Shown: positions 35,101 through 48,345, counted from the first letter of the stretch. The stretch: DNA of 64,000 nucleotides from Edaphochlamys debaryana (GCA_016858145.1 JAEHOE010000001.1:1178001-1242000), one strand, 5' to 3'. The notes: generated by a model from the letters alone, not told the origin. Numbers and translations: made by a program.

Positions 35101-38100
35101 CAACCTCAGGTGAGGCACGCCGCCGTACTCACCTTCCACGCTCCGCCTCAACCCTGCACCCTCCCACCCAAGTTTGCTGCAGCCCTGCCCTCTCCACCTG
35201 CCTGCCACTCTCCGCATTGCTGCAAGCCTCGCAACACCTCTGCCTCCTGCCCTCTTCCCCCCTTCCGTAACGCAGCGTGACCACGCCCTACAACGCCGAT
35301 TTCGACGGCGACGAGATGAACATGCACGTGGCGCAGACGCACGAGACGCGCGCCGAGATGCGCGAGCTCATGATGGTGCCGCGCAACATCGTGTCGCCGC
35401 AGGTGCGCCTTGCGTGACACAGCTCCCGGAGCGCCGGGCCTTGGCGTGTCCTTACAGTTCTCAGCCTCTCTCTGGACCAAGGGCTACTCTCCCCCTTCCC
35501 CGTGTCACGGCCTTGGCCATGCCCCGCCCTTCCACCTGCCACCGCCTGCGCACACCCACCAACCACCCCTGCCCTTCCCTCCCCACCGCCCCTCTCTCCG
35601 CCCCTCTTCCGCCCCCCCAGGCCAACAAGCCCGTCATGGGCATCGTGCAGGACAGCCTGCTGGGCACCCGCCTCATGACCAAGCGCGACATCTTCATTGA
35701 GAAGGACATCTTTATGAACACCGTCATGGGCATCGAGGACTGGGACGGCACCGTGCCCATGCCCACCATCCTCAAGCCCAAGCCCCTGTGGACTGGCAAG
35801 CAGGTGAGCGGCACCGAAGTTGTGCGGGCCCAGGCCGCAGCCTAGCTGGCTGGGCGGACAGAGGAGAGCTGCCACGAGCCGGCTTGGGAGCCGCGGCAAG
35901 GCGGAGGGGGAGGCAGATAAGCCGGCGCCTTGGCGAGGTGATAGTCCCACAACCCTCAACTGCTGACACTCCCTGCCTGCTCCCTCCCGCTCTCTCGCAG
36001 ATCTTCTCCATGTTCATCCCGGACGTCAACATCAAGAACAAGTCCGCCTGGTACAAGGAGTCGGACGTGCCCGACATGTCCGTGGACGACTCGCAGGTGA
36101 GCGAGCGAGGGCGGGCGGCGCAGACGTTGGGTCTTGGTCGTGCAACCGGCCTCCAGCCGCCCTGGGGTCCCCGTTGCCACCAGTCTGGCCTGGCCTGTGT
36201 GGACGCTGAGTCTGAGCTTGCCTGCGCGTGCCCGGCCCCCACTTGCACGCCTTCAGGTGCTGATCCGGCAGGGCGAGCTGCTGACGGGCGCGCTGTGCAA
36301 GAAGACCGTGGGCAACGGTGCGGGCGGCCTGGTGCACCTCACCTGGCTGGAGCATGGCCCGCACGCGGCGCGCGGCTTCATCAACAACGTGCAGGTGTGT
36401 TGGGGTGAGATGCAACACAGGGTCCAGCTTCATAGCCGCCGCTGAACAGCGCGACGGCTTCCGCATGCCGGTATTCGCGGCGAACTCCTCTTACACCCGC
36501 TCCCTTGCCGCGCCGCTCCCTCCCCTCCGCCCCCGTCCCCCCAGCGCACGGTCAACAACTGGCTGCTGAGCCACGGCATGTCCATCGGTATCGGCGACAC
36601 CGTTGCCGACGTCAAGACCATGGCCAAGGTCAACGAGATCATCGAGGAGGTGCGGCCGTGGCCATGGGCGCGGGGGAGAAAGCGTGGGCGGAAGCTTGAC
36701 CTATCACTCTTGGGATTGCCGGGAAAGGGACTTAGGCGAGGAATGAATTGTAAGTGGTGTATGACTTGCGCTCGTGGCCCTCGTGCGCTCCTCGCTACCC
36801 TGCAGGCCAAGCGCAAGGTGAAGGAGGTGGTGGAGAAGTACCAGCAGAACCAGCTGGAGGCGCAGCCCGGCCGCACCGTGCACGAGAGCTTCGAGGCGCA
36901 GGTACGCACACGCAAAGGCCCCGCTTGCAACGCCCCCGCTTGCAAAGGCCCCTCCAGAAGCGCCCCTCGGCAACCCCCGTGCCTCCAGTCCGGCGTCGAG
37001 TGCGGCTTGAAGCCGCCCCTGCTCACGCCTCTTGTCTTCATCTCCACCCACCCAACCCTCCCGACCCTCCTCGCGGCTCCCCCTTGCGACCCCCCTTGCG
37101 GCCCCCAGGTGAACCAGGTGCTGAACAAGTGCCGTGACGACGCCGGCAAGGCGGCCTACATGTCGGTGGACCTGGCCAACAACATCATCAAGATGGTGAC
37201 GGCCGGCTCCAAGGGTTCCAACATCAACATCTCGCAGATGATGGGATGCGTGGGCCAGCAGAACGTGGAGGGCAAGCGTATCCCCTTCGGCTTCCAGAAC
37301 CGGTGGGCCGGGCACACGACAGTGGCCACGCTAGCGCTGGCGGGATTGCCCAGCCAGCTCCATACCAAACCTACCGGTGTGCCGCACTTCCTGTGCCACA
37401 ACAGGGCCGCATACCCTGCCCCATCTCAGTGCCCTTCCCCTTTGCCTGCCCCACAACGGTACCAACTCGCCACGCCCTCCCTCACACCCGTTTCCCCTCC
37501 CCCCCCTCCCCAGCACGCTGCCGCACTTCAACAAGGACGACCTGGGCCCCGAGGCGCGCGGCTTCGTGGGCAACTCGTACCTGCGAGGCCTCACGCCGCA
37601 GGAGTTCTTCTTCCACGCCATGGGTGGTCGCGAGGGTCTCATCGACACGGCCGTCAAGACAGCCTCCACCGGTTACATCCAGCGCCGGTGAGAGGGGGCG
37701 CGGTGTTACGGGCACTGTATGGGTGTTAGTCCGAGAAGGCGAGAAGAGATAGGTATTAGGTCTGCACAGCCCAATTTCCTAAAGCGCCTGACCGTAACAT
37801 TATGCCTCTCACCCCATCCGCGCCCTGCGCAGGCTGGTCAAGGCGATGGAGGACATGGTGGTGCGGTACGGCGGTACGGTGCGTAACAGCCAGGGTGACG
37901 TGGTGCAGTTCCTGTACGGCGAGGACGGCATGGACGCCGTACGCGTGGAGGGCCAGATGTTCGAGTACCTCAAGTGGGACGTGAGTGACCGGGGGCGGGT
38001 CGGAGCGGGGCGGGGCCGGGCCAGCAACTGGGTGACAGCTCAACAAGGGCAGGCAGGGCACTTGCAGGGAAGTTGGCTCTAAGCCTAGCTGCTGTCCCGC

Positions 38101-41100
38101 CTCGCTCGGCCCCGATGGGGCCCTGGAGTTCGTCAGGGCGTCTGACGCGCTCCCCTGCTCCCATCTCCCTCTCCCCTGCTACGTCAGCCGGCCAAGGTGG
38201 ACAAGGTGTACAAGATCGACACCACCAAGGACCTGCCGCCCGACTGGCTCACGGTGGAGGAGTACGAGGCGCTGCGCTCGGACGCCGAGACGGAGCAGGT
38301 GCGGTCACGCGCCCCCGCCCACACCACCCGGCTTCTGAAGTCCCTCACAGCCTCCCCAGTCCTGGCCATTGCCTAACTAGGCATCTGCTGATATGTAACG
38401 TGCCTTTGGAGTCGTGCCTTTACCTGCGCGTTGCAACCGCCCCCGACGCTGCCCCCCAGGCGCTGCGCGAGGAGATGACGCAGCTGCGGGAGGACCTGCG
38501 CGTGCTGCGCGAGGAGGTGCTCACCACGGGCGACGAGAAGGTCAACATCCCGCTCAACCTGTCGCGCCTCATCTGGAACGCGCAGACCAAGTTCGGCTGC
38601 AAGCCGCACAGGTGGGCCCGGAGCGGCTGGCTGTGTGCCTTTCCCGAAGCCTCCGAAGTCTCAACACCTGCTGATTGAAGCCCCTCACTTGTCCCGGCCC
38701 GGCTCACATTGCCTCAACCCATCCCCGCCCTTCCCAGCGACTGCGTTCATCTCCCTCCCTGCCCTCCCTGCCTGCCCTCCCTGCATACCGCTCAGCAACA
38801 CATACCCCCTGCGTCCCCCCTCCGTGCGCCCCCTCCCTGTTTCCCGCAGGCCCGGGTGGACGGGCCTGCCGGTCAAGGAGGTGGTGACCAAGGTGCAGGA
38901 CCTGTGCAAGCGCCTGGTGGTGGTGGTGGGCAGCGACGGGCTGTCCGTGGAGGCGCAGCGGAACGCCACCATCATGTTCCACTCGTGAGCGGGGGCTGGG
39001 CCGGGGAGGCAGGCGCCCTTGGGCAGGGCTCGGGTGGCTGAGGGGTCTGCGTGCCATGGTCCTGAGGTGGGGGCCAGCACCGAGGCGGATCCTAACGCCT
39101 TGGCACTCGCGGAAACCGCACCCCGTGGGGCCTCGCCGATCCCACCCCAACCCCCCCTCCCGCCCCAACGCCGCCGCTCCCGCTCCGCAGCATGGTGCGC
39201 ATGCATCTGGCCTCCAAGCGCGTGCTGTCGGACTACAAGCTCAACCAGAAGGCCTTCGACTGGCTGCTGGGCGAGATCGAGACGCGCTTCAACCTGGCGC
39301 TGTCGCACGCGGGAGAGTGCGTCGGCACCGTGGCCGCGCAGTCGCTGGGAGAGCCCACCACGCAGGTGCGCTCGCGCTAGCCTACTGGTACCCGCTCCGG
39401 CCTCGGCTTCATGCGCCCACGGGCTATGCTGATTCGAGTCGAGGCAGTAGCTGGCAGAATCGAGTAATGGCTGGATGTGTTGACCACACCTGCTTGCCCT
39501 CCCGCAGATGACGCTCAACACGTTCCACTTCGCCGGTGTGTCGGCCAAGAACGTGACGCTGGGTGTGCCCCGCCTCACGGAGCTCATCAACCTGGCCAAG
39601 AACATCAAGACGCCCACGCTCACCGTGCACCTGCTGCCGGGCCTGCGCGAGTGGGTGCAGCCGAGCGCGTGGACTCGCCCCTCAAACCTCATCAGCTTGC
39701 GCCTGATTCGAAGGACCTGCTGTCATGGGTCAGACCCAGCTGGCCGTGAGCAGCCCAGCGCGCTGCGTTGCACGCGCACCCTCTCTTACTTGGTCCTGCC
39801 CCTTCGTGCTGCCCATCCTAACCCCTCCCACCCGCATGCTGCTCCCGCCGCAGGAACAAGGACCGCGCCAAGGAGGTGCAGGCCAAGCTGGAGTACACGT
39901 GCTTCAAGAACGTGGTCAAGACCACGGAGATCTGGTACGACCCCGTGGACCCCGCCAACCCCAACCAGACGATCATCGGCGAGGACGAGGAGATGCTGAG
40001 CTCCTACTACGACCTCGCGGGTGGGAGGGGCCGGCCGGGCCGCCCGCTGCCCACGGGGCTGCTGGTAGTGCCGCCATGCGGGCAATCCTGGCGCTAGATT
40101 CCTGGGACAGGTCCCCGTTCCTACCCCTCTCCGCTGCTCCCGGGGGCTGCTCTTACACCTGCTTTGACAGAGGTGGTTGCTGTCGCACCGTGTTGCCCTG
40201 CTCCCATGTGACGCCCCGCCCGCCCCATCCCCCCCCCTCCCCAGGCGACGAGGACCTGGCTGTGCTGCCGCGGCTGTCGCACTGGCTGCTGCGCTTCGAG
40301 CTCAACCGCGGCACCATGCTGGACAAGGGCCTGACGCTGGGCGCGGTGCAGAAGGCGCTGCAGGACGAGTGGGAGGACTTCATCAACGTGCTGGTCAACG
40401 ATGACAACGCGGAGAAGCTGATCATGCGCATCCGGTGAGCTCAAGTGCTGGCCCGAGACCTCTCGGATGCTGAGCTGGGCGCGTGCTGCCGTTCTGTCTA
40501 CGAATGGCGCTCAACGTCAAAGGGCAGCCATGCATCTGTGCAGCCATGCTTCTGTGTTGCTAAGCGTCTTGTTGCCGGTGGGTGCGCCGTGTCCCTGCAG
40601 CGTGATCAAGACGGAGGACGCGGGCAAGGACGAGTCGGCGGACCCCACGGAGGACACCATGCTCAAGCTCTCCACCGCCATCATGGACGTGCGCCTGCAC
40701 GGCGTGCCCAACATCCGCAAGGTCTTCATCCGCGCCGAGAACCAGCACGTGTACGACAAGGAGAAGGGCATGTTCAAGAAGTACGAGGAGTGGGTGCTGG
40801 ACACGGAGGGCATCAACCTGGAGCAGGTGAGCCGTGGGCGGGGGGGAGGAGGGGCGGGGCGGGAGGACGGCTTGTCGCCAGAGAGGTCCGCTTGCGTCGG
40901 GGGTGGCTGGAGAGACGATTCCGTAACCATACCTTGAATCTGTTGCCAGCGCCGCTCATGTGCGGTCTGATGACCAGCCGCAAGCCAGCATATAACCGTG
41001 ACCGACCTTCCCTCTCCCCAGGTGCTGGCGTTCGAGGGCGTGGACTCATCGCGGACCATGTCCAACAGCATCATCGAGGTGCTGGAGGTGCTGGGCATCG

Positions 41101-43271
41101 AGGTGCGCAGGGCGGGGTGGGGAGACGGCAGCGGGGGACCTGCCAACCAAGGTCTGCCCCGGCCAGTTGGCCCCGTTGGCCTGGGGCCAAGCTGCTCAAC
41201 GTTCACCTCTTCCCTGCCCCCTGTCTGCGCCCAGGCCGCCCGCGCGGCGCTCCTCAAGGAGGTCCGCAATGTCATCCAGTTCGACGGCTCCTACGTCAAC
41301 TACCGCCACCTGGCCTGTCTGTGAGTGCCTTGTGGACAGCACAGAGGAGAGCCGAGCGGTTGCCGCATGGCGTTTGTGACATCCAGCTGTGACCCATCCT
41401 CCCGCCTGTCACGCCGCCCTGACCTGCCCTCCTCCCGTCCCCCGGCCCCGCCTCCGCCCCCCAGTGTGGACATCATGACGTGCAAGGGCTGCCTCATGGC
41501 CATCACGCGCCACGGCATCAACCGCAACGGCAACGGCCCGCTCACGCAGTGCAGCTTCGAGGAGACGGTGGACATCCTGTACCGGTGAGCCGCACTAGCA
41601 TCCTCAACTCAACCGCGCGCCACTCTCCTTACCCCTCGCGGGCTGCCCTTCTTAAGCCTTGCTCGCTACCACTGCTGACCGACTCCTCCCCATGTCCCGC
41701 CCGCTCCTGCCCTGTCCGTGTCCCTCAGCGCCGCCATGTTCGGCGAGCGCGACAAGCTGACGGGCGTGAGCGACAATATCATGATGGGCAACATGTGCCC
41801 GCTGGGCACGGGCGCGTTCGACCTGCTGCTGGACGAGTCGGCGCTGGAGAGCGCTTTCGACGTGCAGGTGCGAGATTGGGCAGGCCCTTTGGGGCCTGGG
41901 GGCTTCGATTGAGCATGCGGCTAGGTCCATTCACACAAGATGGTGTTGAGAATTTCAACTCTGCTAACCACGGTCGGCCTCTGCAGGTGGGCAACCTGGC
42001 GTTCGGCGACGACATGCTCAACACCCCCGGGCGCTTCACGCCGGGCCGCTCGCCGCACCGGACGCCAGGGCCCATGTCCCCCAGCCACATGCTGTCGCCC
42101 ATGCACTCGCCGTGGGTGGGAGGCGCCTTCAGCCCCGCGGGCGTGGGCTCCTTCAGCCCCCTCCACGGCGGTGCGAGCGGGCCCATGTCCCCGGGCTACT
42201 CCCCGACCAGCCCGCGGTACAGCCCCACCAGCCCGGGCTACTCACCCACCAGCCCGGCGTACTCGCCTACGAGCCCGGCCTACAGCCCCACCAGCCCGGC
42301 GTACAGCCCGACCAGCCCGGCGTACTCGCCGACCAGCCCGGCATACAGCCCAACGAGTCCGGCGTACAGCCCGACGAGCCCGGCGTATTCGCCCACGAGC
42401 CCGGCGTACAGCCCAACAAGTCCGGCGTACAGCCCGACGAGTCCGGCCTACAGCCCAACCAGTCCGGCCTACTCGCCGACCAGCCCGGCTTATTCGCCAA
42501 CCAGCCCGGCCTACTCGCCGACGAGCCCGGCGTACAGGTAGGGTGGATGCGCAGCTAGCATGGGGCGTGTTTCTGCATGGCCCGTTTCTTGATCGGCCTA
42601 GCTGCGTTGTTGTACAACCGGTCAATTATGCTAACCTCTCGCCTGCCTCGTGTGCCCTTTCCCCCAGCCCTACGTCGCCGACCTACTCACCCACCAGCCC
42701 GGCCTACAGCCCGACGAGCCCGCAGTACTCGCCGACCAGCCCCAACTACTCCCCCACGTCACCCTCCGCCTCCCCCACCAGCCCGCGCTACTCCCCCACC
42801 AGCCCCAACTACTCCCCCACGTCGCCCAACTACTCCCCAACGTCCCCCCAGTACTCCCCCACGAGCCCCCAATACTCGCCCACCAGCCCGCAGTACAGCC
42901 CCACGGCGGGCGGCGGGGACGCGGGGCCGAGCCCGTCTGGGGCCGCGGACGGCGCGGGGCCCAGCACCAGCCCCACAGGCGCTGGCGGAGCGGCCTACTC
43001 GCCCACGGCCGACGTGTCGCCCGTGTACAGCCCTACGGCCGATGTGTCCCCCGCCTACTCCCCCACGGCGGACGTGAGCCCCATCACCAGCCAGGACGGG
43101 ACGACGATGTCGCCCTCGGGCGCGGGAAGCCAGCCGTACTCCCCCACGAGCCCCACCTACAGCCCCGGAACCAGCCCGGGGACCAGCGCCAGCCCGCCGC
43201 CCGGGCCGGACGGCCACGCGGGCGGTGCCGGGCCCTACAGCCCGCAGCACGCCGGGGCCGACATGAGCTGA
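32111..43271 (+). CDS. RPB1: DNA-directed RNA polymerase II largest subunit RPB1 (31 exons, 1841 aa)
   Basis: Exons: 32111-32194, 32302-32565, 33247-33456, 33651-33820, 34011-34168, 34299-34530, 34678-34819, 34985-35109, 35276-35402, 35621-35803, 36001-36096, 36257-36394, 36545-36649, 36806-36901, 37109-37302, 37514-37687, 37833-37980, 38188-38298, 38460-38611, 38850-38984, 39191-39365, 39508-39650, 39854-40020, 40245-40434, 40601-40826, 41022-41102, 41235-41320, 41465-41584, 41729-41867, 41987-42537, 42668-43271. All phases close. Nuclear mRNA synthesis. Catalytic loop [13 protein letters not shown] (about residue 470) is intact, as are the bridge helix ([20 protein letters not shown]) and trigger loop ([19 protein letters not shown]). 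The clamp is odd: the zinc-binding Cys/His residues are mostly replaced. The CTD has about 27 YSPTSPx heptads, then YSPTADVSP units, ending in a Pro/Gly-rich tail. Confidence 0.97.
42198..42910 (+). repeat. RPB1 CTD heptad array, interrupted by one intron
   Basis: Twenty-seven near-perfect 21-bp units encode YSPTSPx. Position 7 is Ala in 15 units; others are Arg, Gly, Thr, Gln or Asn. Only one unit is the canonical YSPTSPS and one is ASPTSPR. The intron 42538-42667 splits the Ser codon of unit 17. Synonymous codons vary between units. Confidence 0.9.
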
Positions 43272-44914
43272 GGGGCGCGAGCCTGGGTGCGGGCTAGTGG
43301 GGGCAGGTGGCTGAGGGGTTGAGAGCGGAGCTGGGGTGTGCTGCGCTGTCGGGTGAAGAATGGCTTGGCAGGTGTGGGGTGAGGACATGTGGATGAGCAG
43401 ATGAGGCAGAGTCATCGAGGCGCGTGGTGCTGGTGGCTGGAGGCGCACCCACATGTAGAGTGGGTCGAAGGCTGTGTCACCGGTCGGGAGGCCGAGCCTG
43501 GTGGCGAAAAGGTGGGCGTGGCCTGGCATGCTGGGACCATGAGGACCAGCAATGCACGAGGAGGAGGAGGAGGCCCATGGCTACGCCCATGTAGGCACAG
43601 AGTTGCGAAACGCAGGGCGTAGGAGTTGCGCGAAGGAGTCTTGGCGGCGATGGAGATGCGAAGGGCCTCTGCCTGCAGAGTCGAGCCCGCAGCACATCTG
43701 TGTAACTGCGCTCAGGAAGCCCTACTTGGCCCCTGCGGTCCATGCACCCGTTGCGAGGGACGCTGCTGTCTGAGCCTGATCTGAGGATTTCAACCAGTTG
43801 CTGAGATCCTCCTGCACACTTTGGCGCTCCCCATACCGGTACACGCTCATGCACATGCACACCAACTGCGTCCCCCTGCGTCCATTTCAGTATCTCGGGA
43901 GCAACTGTCGGGAGCAACTGCCCTCCGACCCAGACGCGGGGTTGTTCAAGCCAGGGAGCTCCTCGCCATCTACAGGAACAGAGCCCCTACATTGACCGCC
44001 CACTCCTCTACTATCCGTGCAACCCATGTCCTCTCGCTGACCATCCAGGTGGTGGATATGGTGAACGGTGGATACGGCGCAGGTAACAGCAGATATGACC
44101 TACAGTGAGACCCAGCCAAAGGACCCCTCTGCCAGTGGCCTCGTTGCTCGTGTGCCACGCGGGGCTATGCCCGCCTCCCTCTGCCCACAGCAAAATGGCA
44201 GACGTCAGGCACATCTATTTGGTAGGCCATACCACCTTTCAGACACATCCCACCATTCCTTCGAGGTCTGGAACAACATCCACCACATCGTCCACCAAAT
44301 CACCCCAGGAAGAACCCACTCAAGATGGCAACGTGGTGCACGTCGATCGCATGTCCAAGGCAGAGAAAGCAATCAAGACCAAGAGCAAGAGGCACTAAGA
44401 GGTCCTAACCCCATGGCCGGACCAGATTTAACTAGCAGTCCCTAATGCTAATGCTAATGCAGCCTACCACCTGCCCCTACTAAGCAATGGCTAGGAAGTC
44501 CATCCTACAGGTCACGAGCCAAAGCGCAAGGCACGGCTTGCGCAACGGCTTCACGTAGGGTACATGCCGCTTGCGCTGCACGACACAGCTGAACACCGCG
44601 AGCGCCCCTGCCCAAAATGCGTGCGCCTCGCGGTTCTTGCACGTGTTATGTTATGCGGCTGGCACAAGAAGAACACCACCACCACCTATCACGCACACAC
44701 CCCATTCCAGTTTGATTATCGGCCACCAAGGACCCAAACTTCGACGCGCACCTCACTATCCCACCGTGGCATACCCCATCTCTGATACCCGTCCTCCCCT
44801 CCTCGCGCGCAACCTTCACATGTTTACGACGCCACGCCCCCCAGCCACGCCGCGCCGCGGGACCATCATAAGTATACTCTTCTCGTGTTATCTTGCCTCC
44901 ATGCCCCGGGCCGC
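43272..44914. other. Convergent intergenic region between RPB1 and the SEC14 gene
   Basis: Left part is the RPB1 3' UTR with TGTAA at 43701-43705. A 68-codon frame at 44194-44398 has no support. Short taatgc direct repeats occur near 44445-44460. I found no TGTAA for the SEC14 gene here. Confidence 0.5.
43701..43705 (+). terminator. TGTAA poly(A) signal of RPB1
   Basis: Lies 430 bp after the RPB1 stop in the context cacatctgtgtaactgcg. Confidence 0.6.
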
Positions 44915-47108
44915 TCATGCCGTGGTGGTGGCCTGCGGCAGCAGCAGCTCGGGCCGCGTGTTGAAGGCGTGCAGCAGCGCCGGCGTGCCGAGGAGGTTGT
45001 GCGGCTCCTGCGCGGCCTTGACGGCCAGCTCCTTGGCGTCCGCGTGCACGTGCACGTGAGCCACCTGCTCCTTGCCGTGGCCGTGCCCCAGCGCCGCGGC
45101 GGCGTGGCCGTGGTGGCAGTGCGCGTGGCTGAAGTCGGAGCCGCCGCACAGGCCGCCGTCCACCGCCTGCTGGTACATGGAGGCCACGTTGAACTGCTTG
45201 GCGCGGGCCTGCACGCAGGAAGTGGCAACATGGTTGTCAGACGAGGAGCAGCACGCTAGTCAGCAGCACCAGGGGATTCGAAAGCTCGTCGGGCGGCCTG
45301 GGAGTACTGCTGCTGCTGAGCCGGTGCACGGGAGGACACCCCTCAACATCCCCCCGCCCACCTTGGCCTTGTCCCGGTTCTCGGCCATCTCCCTGAGCAG
45401 CCACTCGGTGGTGACCGAGTCGAAGTGCAGGTCCATCTCGCCCTTGAGGTGGCTGTTGGGCTTGAGCGCGTCGTAGGGCAGGAACCTGGGAAGGCGCGAC
45501 GGCGTGGAGAAGGCGGGTGAGCAGGGCGAGCCAGGAGGTAAGCGGGCGTGCGTGAGCCAACCTTAGCAGGTTAGTGCTGTTCCCAGTCCCTCTCTGATGA
45601 GGCGTCGTGAAAGTCCCTTAGGACTCGAGGCAAGCGGCGCTGCTCACGGGTCAGCACGTCCCCCCGTCAGGCGACATGCCCTACATGGTAACTCGGGCTC
45701 TGACCCCTGAAGCCCCGGGCGCCCTTACCGGATCTTCTGGTAGGTCTTGGGGTCCACGAAGGCCGAGATGGCCCGCCACAGCAGGCCGAAGATGGAGGGC
45801 GCGTCCACGATCATGAAGAGGCCCAGGCGCTCGGGGTAGTGCTCGGCGCTGATGTCCAGGAAGAGCTGCACGGGGGAAGGAGGCGGAATGCAGGAGGGCT
45901 CAGGCTGCTGCAGGTTGCAGTGGCCAGGCCAGGCCGGGGACAGGGCACACGCCTGCTGGCTGCACGAGGGGTCAGGTTGCTGCAGCGCCCAGGTCCAACC
46001 GTAAGGCGTTGCGTCTTCGAGGCAATGGGACCAGAACACACGCTCGCCGCTCACCTTGGCCAGCTTGGGGTTCACGTCCGCCATGCCGAAGCCCTTGAAG
46101 TCGCACACCCAGATCCACTGCGGAGCGAAGCGGGCATGACAGGGCAGAAATTGAGGACGCAGGTGGGACGCACAGGAGCACACTGCATGTCGCCCTCGCT
46201 ACTAACTGCGCCCAGCCTTCGTCGGTGCCAACGGCCCGGCTAGGCCTCACCTGCTCCACGCCCGGCGGCATGGTCTTAATTGCCCACTCGAACGTCTGTA
46301 TCATGTGGTCTTTGTTGTCCTCAAACACCTTGTTCCGCGCGTTCTCGAGGCACGAGTAGATGATGGGGCGGCCCTTGGTGCAGTAGCCCACCAGGTGCAT
46401 GTAGTGCGCCTGAGGGTCCTTGGCGCACGCGCGGCACACCACCTCCTCCGGCTTCACCTTGCGCCGCCACGCCAGCGTGGCGTTCAGACGCTTGATTGAC
46501 TGGGGCAGGGACACGACGAGAGGGGTTCTTCAGGCCACGACAAGCTCTTGAGGTGAATGATGGGCGGCAACTGTACATACTTGTGCACTAGCCGTGCGCT
46601 CCCTTGCGGCACCCATGTTCGTACCCGGGCTGCCGAGTGCTCACCAGGGCCAGGTTGCCGCCGGTCGCTCGGATGAAGCGGCGCACCGTGGCGTTGTCCA
46701 GCCCCGTCACCAGAGCGGGGTCCAGGTGGGAGCGCACGTGCTGCATCTGCGGGCATGAGGGGGGGGGCGGCTGTCGGTCGGGATGGCGCGGATTTGTGGC
46801 ACGCCATGTACCGTACCCCACAGCACATGTGGTTATCCTACAGGTCAGGCTGGGCCTCGGCACCGCACCTGCTCGTGCGTCACTTGCATGTCCTCCAGCT
46901 CGTGCGAGAGTTGGCTGGTCGAGGCGGCCAGGGCGGACAGGGAGGCGGAACTCTGCCCGCTTTCAGCAGTTGTTGTGCCGGTCTCTTGCCGCTCGACTGA
47001 GTCGGGGTCGGTAGCATCCGAGCCTGAGCTTGGCGCAGGCTCGAGTACCTGCAGGTGAAACGTGCCGTCAGCAAGGGCGCGAGTCGGGACCGCGCTGGGC
47101 CTGGGCAT
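44915..47108 (-). CDS. SEC14-like CRAL-TRIO lipid-transfer protein with His-rich tail
   Basis: Seven exons on the minus strand: 47108-46869, 46746-46645, 46499-46251, 46117-46055, 45865-45729, 45485-45362, 45208-44915. Phases close, giving 402 residues. Residues about 85-145 fit the CRAL-TRIO N-terminal helical lobe (VRRFIRATGG, then LNATLAWRR). The lipid-binding domain follows: GRPIIYSCLENARN, WIWVCDFKGFGM, then HYPERLGLFMIVDAPSIF and FVDPKTYQKIRFLPYDAL. Sec14 proteins move or present phosphatidylinositol and other lipids between membranes. The C-terminal exon has a His-rich stretch (HAHCHHGH, GHGHGK, HVHVHAD) that could bind metal ions, unusual for the family. The start is the in-frame ATG at 47108. 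An acceptor-like cctgcag at about 47050 allows a different upstream exon, so the first about 20 residues are uncertain. Confidence 0.85.
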
Positions 47109-48345
47109 GGAGCCTCAAGGGAAGACGATGGGGTCGCTTGCAGCAGTCCCCGGCACTGCGGCCAGTTGCGCAACGCACCGCTCTGCTTGCGGGCGACATT
47201 CCTCGAGTGCGAGTGGGGAGGCGGAGGCGAACGCTGGCCAAATGCAAGGAGGATGGGGGTCTTTGCAACGGGCTCCGCGCTTCAGGTCGGCTGACGCTTC
47301 GCCGGACTCGGGGAGAAAGGAAGGCGCGGTAAGTTTCACAGCTGCGGCGACTAACGTTGCGAGCGACTCTGTTGCTTTGCACTTTGCGGTTGAGCTAGGA
47401 GTGAAGAGCGTGGCCCTATGGAGGTAGGACTAGCGTATGCGTATGTGCACGCGCCAAGTATGGCCAATAGGCTCCCTGATTCCTGGGGATGAGTGGGCGA
47501 TCGAAAGGTTGACGCCGAGTTTACCTCGAGTATGCAACGCGTGTGCGTCAACGTCTCATGATGCTTAGTCGTCCAATCGCTTGATTTGACATCACGCTGC
47601 CAGTGCATAGTGCATTGGCTAGGCCCGAGCGCCCGCCCCGGCCCCTCCCGCGAGCCCCTGGGAGCTGGGAACCTGAGCCCGTGTTCCGCCGACCTGCCCG
47701 CTGCGGCACGGGCACCCACAAACAGCCAAACACCCCGAACATTCGCATCGCGACCAACCAATAACAGCAACGTCTCAAGGCCGAAGCGGGGGTTGGCAGA
47801 GGCGGCATGTGCAGGGCCATGCCCCCGCCGCACCCCTGCGTCGCCCAGCGAGCCCCCCGACGGGCCCCCAACAGCCAGCGACAAAGCTCCCAACAAAGTA
47901 TCACATAGCAACGCGAACCGTACTACTCGGCAGCCACGCCGTCCTCTGGCCCTTACAACGTTCACCTGCAACCGGCGGCCGCGTGCGGCCCCCGCAGGTC
48001 TTGATCAAAGTAACTTAGCCGTGCAGAGGGTTGCTCTGGCATGCTGGTCTGCATGCGGCCAAGCTTGTCGTCTGCGACTTTGCACCTAATGTCAGACATC
48101 ACAACACAACCCAATGTGGGCAGCAAGCATACTGTACTGGGGGTGCAGTCTGAGGATGAAGCGTGTCGAGCCCAATGCAAGCAACGACGGGATCAGGGAA
48201 GACATGCTGCCCTGATGGGACCAATAAGATAAATCTATCCTACCCTCCGTCACCATCAGTCCTACCCACCAAGCCAGATGCCAGCATGCCGACTACCACA
48301 GTCGTTGAAGCTCTGCTGGGGACAAGGGCCACGCCCCGCGGCACC
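47109..48345. other. Gene-free stretch between the TPR gene and the SEC14 gene
   Basis: Both neighbours are on the minus strand. The left part is the 3' UTR of the TPR gene (TGTAA at 47953-47957); the right part is the SEC14 promoter/5' UTR. A long minus-strand frame at 47351-47971 has no recognisable similarity and is not called. Confidence 0.5.
47953..47957 (-). terminator. TGTAA poly(A) signal of the TPR gene
   Basis: Reads ttaca on the + strand, about 390 bp beyond the TPR gene stop. Confidence 0.5.

Noticed and set aside
42242..42625. Arg-rich minus-strand frame opposite the RPB1 CTD
   Set aside because: It is the mirror of the heptad repeat codons and is a pure shadow.
44194..44398. 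68-codon ORF beginning MADVRHIYLVG and ending with a Lys-rich tail
   Set aside because: Preceded by a possible cccacag acceptor, but no family match, and it lies in the gap between two 3' ends. Not enough support for a gene.
47351..47971. 206-codon minus-strand frame upstream of the SEC14 gene
   Set aside because: Does not start at a good ATG context, has no recognised domain, and its composition is that of a random GC-rich frame.
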